Source: Smittium culicis (taxonomy: Eukaryota > Kickxellomycota > Harpellomycetes > Harpellales > Legeriomycetaceae). Taken from it: a stretch of DNA of 10,514 nt. Below, in pieces: positions 7,995-10,514 of this stretch. The stretch lies in the NCBI GenBank assembly GCA_001970855.1, contig LSSN01002213.1, positions 1-10,514 of the forward strand, in the 5' to 3' direction. Numbering within the stretch: the first letter of the stretch is position 1; every line of letters begins with the position of its first letter. Position numbers and translations under genes: made by a program. The notes beneath the pieces were generated by a model. That model did not search any database, had not been told where the DNA came from, and worked only from the letters and a program-made list of their open reading frames with translations.

Positions 7995-8390
7995 TCTTCT
8001 TGAAAGAGCGTCAGGTTTTCCTCCAAGTTTTTCGGGTCTGTATTCGATAGCAAACCTGAATATCGAGAATTATAAAGACCATCTGGCATGGCTTCTGTTC
8101 AGATTTTTGGCATTTTTGAAGTATTCGAGGTTCTTATGATCCGTGAGTACCGCGAATTCATGCATTGCTCCTTCTAAATAATGGCGCCATTTCTTTAAAG
8201 CCGTTACTATAGCCAGGAGTTCTTTGTCATAGACGTCGTAGTTGATTTCCGATATTGAGAATTTCTGTGATAGGTACGCTATTGGCCGCAGATCTCCATC
8301 TTTGTTCTTTTTTGAGAGAACGGCTCCCATAGCATAATCTGATGCGTCTGTTTCCACGATGTATTTTTTGGCTGGGTCTGCATACTTCTA
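7995..8390 (-). pseudogene. RNase H domain of Ty3/gypsy pol, broken
   Basis: Degrades RNA in the RNA/DNA hybrid during reverse transcription. Catalytic acidic residues are visible: Asp in ETDASDYAMG, Glu in YDKELLAIV and Asp in LTDHKNLEYF. The domain is flanked by an in-frame TAG (8388-8390) and carries a TAA at 8070-8072 just after HARWSL. Beyond it the same frame continues into the PDALSRR segment that normally ends this region. Gene order and motif spacing are those of Metaviridae pol, so a free-standing RNase H is unlikely. Confidence 0.88.
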
Positions 8391-9486
8391 GACCGGTAAT
8401 TGTACTAAGGATTTCACTAGCGTCGCGAAGGATTCATCACAGTCTTTAGTCCAAGTAAACGCAGTATCTGTTTTGGTTAACTCCGTGAGGGGGAGAGCTA
8501 TTAGAGAAAGGTTGGGTATGAATTTGAGGTAATAGTTAACAAATCCTAAGAATGTTTGTATATCCTTGACCGAACTAGGTTTCTTCGATTCAGAAATGTT
8601 CTTAATTTTCTCCGGGTCTGTCTTTATCTCGGTAATAGATACCACGTGTCCCAAGAAGTCAACTTCAGTTACGTTGAATTAGCACTTTTCGAGTTTGCAG
8701 TATAACTGGGTTTCTTGGTGTTTATTTAGGATAGCTTTAACATTTTGTACATGTTCTTCTGCATTATTAGAGTATACGAGGATGTCGTCTAGATATGTGA
8801 CGGCATATTCATCTAGCACATCTCTAAGGATGTCATTGATGAAATGCTGAAAAGTTGCTGGGGGCATTGGTGAGACCAAAGGGTATTACCTGGTATTCAA
8901 AATGCTCATACCGACATCAAAATACGGGTTTCCATTCGTCTCCAGTACGAATTCGTACGATGTTGTAGACACTTTGGAGGTCTAGTTTCGTGAATATTTT
9001 GGCTTCACTTAGGCGGTCGAAGGAGTCGTCAATCCTTGGTAGCAGGTGACGATTTTTTATTGTTATATCGTTTAGTTTACGATAGTTTATGCAGAGTCTG
9101 AGATCACCACCTTTCTTGCTAGTGAGCATAATTGGAGAAAACGCCGGAGATTTCGACGGTCTGATGAATCCGTTCTTTAGATTTTCTTCGATATACTTCT
9201 TGAGGGCTTTTATTTCGACCGGCGATAGAGAATATATCGGGACCCATGATGGTTTTGTACCTGGTATAAGATCTATTGAACAGTCATATTCACGATGGGG
9301 TGGAAGTTTTTCGGCTTCTTTTTTGCTGAATACACTTTCAAATTCTATGTATTCTCTTGGAAGCGTAATGATATTCTCGGATCCAATAACATTATTTGTC
9401 TTGTCTTTAATTATTTTTTTAGTATTTTTTTTATCAGGAACTACCTGTGATGATTCTTCTACCTTAATCTCTTCTAATTCTGGTTG
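8391..9486 (-). pseudogene. Reverse transcriptase of Ty3/gypsy pol, broken
   Basis: RNA- and DNA-directed DNA polymerase of the element. The frame opens with a pol-type leader (VFSKKEAEKLPPH, then IDLIPGT and NGFIRPSKSP), followed by INYRKLN, FTKLDL (first catalytic Asp, 8980-8982), GDEWKPVF and the YLDD box (8784-8795) with the catalytic Asp pair; all are typical of chromoviruses. Breaks: TGA at 8917-8919, an extra base in a run of five C (minus strand) at 8860-8864 that shifts the frame just before ATFQHF, and TAA at 8679-8681. Outside these points the reading frames are well conserved, so decay is probably fairly recent. Confidence 0.92.
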
Positions 9487-9489
9487 TTA

Positions 9490-10128
9490 CTTTATGGTTA
9501 GTGTGGTTGATATGTCCGATTATGTGGTAGTTTTTTCTACATGTGAGTCGTTTATCGGATCGAAAAATACTTCTGATTCAGAGTTGTCTGATTCTGTCTC
9601 TGAATTAACTGCACCATGAACCCCAAAGATTGCGTTTAGTGAAGTTTTCCTATCCAATTGGAATTCGAATACGCGTGTTTTCCAATTTATTGTTGGATTA
9701 TTTTTTTCTAACCATGGTAGTCCCAATACTAGCGGTGTGTTTGGTGAGTGTATAGTGTATAAATTTACCATGTCGTTGTGGATTTGGTCAAATATTATTG
9801 ATATTCCTGTAGATATTTTGGAGACTGGTTTATTAGTCAAGGATTACATATTAATAGTTTCTATGTTTATAGGGTCTTCTATTTGTTATGGGTTATTAAA
9901 ATTTTTTAGAGCAAAGTTCTGGTCTACAAAGCTTTCTGTAGTGCCAGAGTCAACTAAACAAAATGTATCAACGAAAGATTTGAAAATATTTGAATATACT
10001 TTTATTTTAAAAGTAAAACGATTTAAAAAATTATTATCCGTATTTTTAAATATCTTGATATCACTCAACGGTAACTTTCGGATTACTGTTGAGTGTATAA
10101 TTTTACCGGAGTCTTGCAGCGTGTGCAT
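9490..10128 (-). pseudogene. Retropepsin-type aspartic protease and acidic linker, broken
   Basis: Processes the Gag-Pol polyprotein. The active-site triad DSG lies at 9943-9951 within CLVDSGTTESFVD, and the second conserved block LVLGLPWLEKNNPTINW lies at 9682-9732. Two TAA codons (9886-9888 and 9844-9846) interrupt the domain between these blocks, and one more (9520-9522) follows a Ser/Glu/Asp-rich linker. The frame differs from that of Gag upstream by -1 (or +2). The overlap of the two open frames at 10083-10128 leaves room for a natural gag-pol frameshift, but no convincing slippery site lies in it. Confidence 0.82.
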
Positions 10129-10514
10129 TCTAGAGCAATGTGGTTGCTACCTCCGCAGTATAAAAAAATTCCCAGCTTATATCTCCTCGCCTTTTCTTTG
10201 GCGGTGAGTAGGCCTCTTGGTCTGGTAGTCATGGAATCAATTTCCATGTATACTTTTGGATCCTGTGACTGTGATATTAAGGAAAAAGCTGGAGTAAGGT
10301 CATTTTTATTCAATTTTCTAAATGGTTTGTGGCTCTTTTCGTAGATTGGGGTGCTTGTCATTTGATATACTGTAGTTATGCGATTGTCAATCCGAATCGC
10401 GATTTTGATATTTTCCTTAAGGGAGTTGGTAATATCGGATAGCATCAAGCAGTGCATGATTTTTGGGTTTAATCCTCACAGAAACTGATCTACCAACGCG
10501 ATATCGTCGAATCC
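10083..10514 (-). pseudogene. Gag C-terminal part with degraded zinc knuckle, truncated by window edge
   Basis: Nucleocapsid-type end of the structural protein. From the window edge the frame reads DDIALVDQFL, then TGA (10476-10478), then GLNPKI, a familiar Gag capsid-end block, and continues to a TAA near 10083. A CCHC knuckle is recognisable as FLYCGGSNHIALEC, but the first Cys of the expected C-x2-C is Phe, within a run of seven T on the minus strand, so zinc binding is probably lost. Basic residues (KARRYK) precede the knuckle as expected for RNA binding. The N-terminal part is beyond position 10514. Confidence 0.75.

Larger units (their letters stand above)
6278..10514 (-). mobile_element. 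Decayed Ty3/gypsy chromovirus retrotransposon, 5' part outside the window
   Basis: Domain order on the minus strand is Gag end, PR, RT, RNase H, IN, chromodomain. PR before RT and IN after RNase H is the Ty3/gypsy order (Ty1/copia has IN before RT), and the chromodomain places it among chromoviruses. In-frame stops: 10476-10478, 9886-9888, 9844-9846, 9520-9522, 9487-9489, 8917-8919, 8679-8681, 8388-8390, 8070-8072, 7685-7687, 7421-7423, 7190-7192, 6968-6970, 6668-6670, 6632-6634. Frame changes: between 10128 and 10083 (possibly natural), in the C-run at 8860-8864, and near 7719-7721. Most stops are TAA. The 5' LTR, primer-binding site and most of gag are beyond the right edge, so LTR identity, target-site duplication and age cannot be judged. 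Confidence 0.93.

Noticed and set aside
9089..9619. 176-codon open frame on the plus strand
   Set aside because: Lies opposite the RT/protease region of the retroelement, whose minus-strand frames carry clear pol motifs; the plus frame shows nothing recognisable.
10155..10175. T TTT TTA heptamer in the Gag frame, identical to a classical -1 slippery site
   Set aside because: The -1 frame meets a TAG after four codons, and the T-run seems to come from loss of a zinc-knuckle Cys, so it is not a working gag-pol frameshift signal in this copy.
9737..10207. 156-codon open frame on the plus strand
   Set aside because: Antisense shadow of the protease and Gag frames.
6278..10514. Stop codons read as sense (alternative genetic code)
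   Set aside because: The interrupted positions correspond to varied residues in the family, and both host genes end at standard stops (TAG, TAA) with family-typical lengths.
1..10514. CRISPR array, bacterial operon or phage-type defence system
   Set aside because: No regular repeat-spacer pattern, and spliced eukaryotic genes show this is nuclear DNA.

Overview
The window looks like AT-rich nuclear DNA from a filamentous or early-diverging fungus. Three things point there. OST1 is yeast-length (about 471 aa) and split into five exons by 112-146 nt introns with GTNAGN/GTAAAT donors, AG acceptors and one clear TGCTAAC branch point. A nuclear gene for a respiratory complex I subunit is present, which budding and fission yeasts lack. 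A chromodomain Ty3/gypsy retrotransposon is also present. The species cannot be named from the sequence; a Mucoromycota/Zoopagomycota-type fungus is my inference.

Layout. 1-1078: AT-rich, no supportable gene, probably the upstream region of OST1. 1079-2988 (+): OST1/ribophorin I, five exons. 2989-3326: short tail-to-tail gap with poly(A) signals for both genes and a 13-bp hairpin. 3327-4088 (-): NDUFB8 (ASHI) complex I subunit, three exons, GC-rich first exon. 4089 to about 6270: about 2.2 kb without a gene, notable for clustered CCAAT/ATTGG motifs (4313-5203) and diverged direct repeats (6018-6210). 6278-10514 (-): a decayed Ty3/gypsy chromovirus whose 5' part, including the 5' LTR, lies beyond the right edge.

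The retroelement reads right to left: Gag end with zinc knuckle, retropepsin, reverse transcriptase, RNase H, integrase, chromodomain, then a Lys/Arg/Gly-rich tail. I count 15 in-frame stops and 3 changes of reading frame, yet the PR, RT, RNase H and IN catalytic motifs are still readable. At its 3' end the tail runs through a G-quadruplex-type purine tract and then a nested palindrome (6270-6343), which is the most unusual structure in the window.

The two host genes are housekeeping genes: ER N-glycosylation and mitochondrial respiration. I see no operon-like or defence system. The points worth a second look are the structured 3' end of the retroelement, the CCAAT clusters, and the composition contrast between the two genes.
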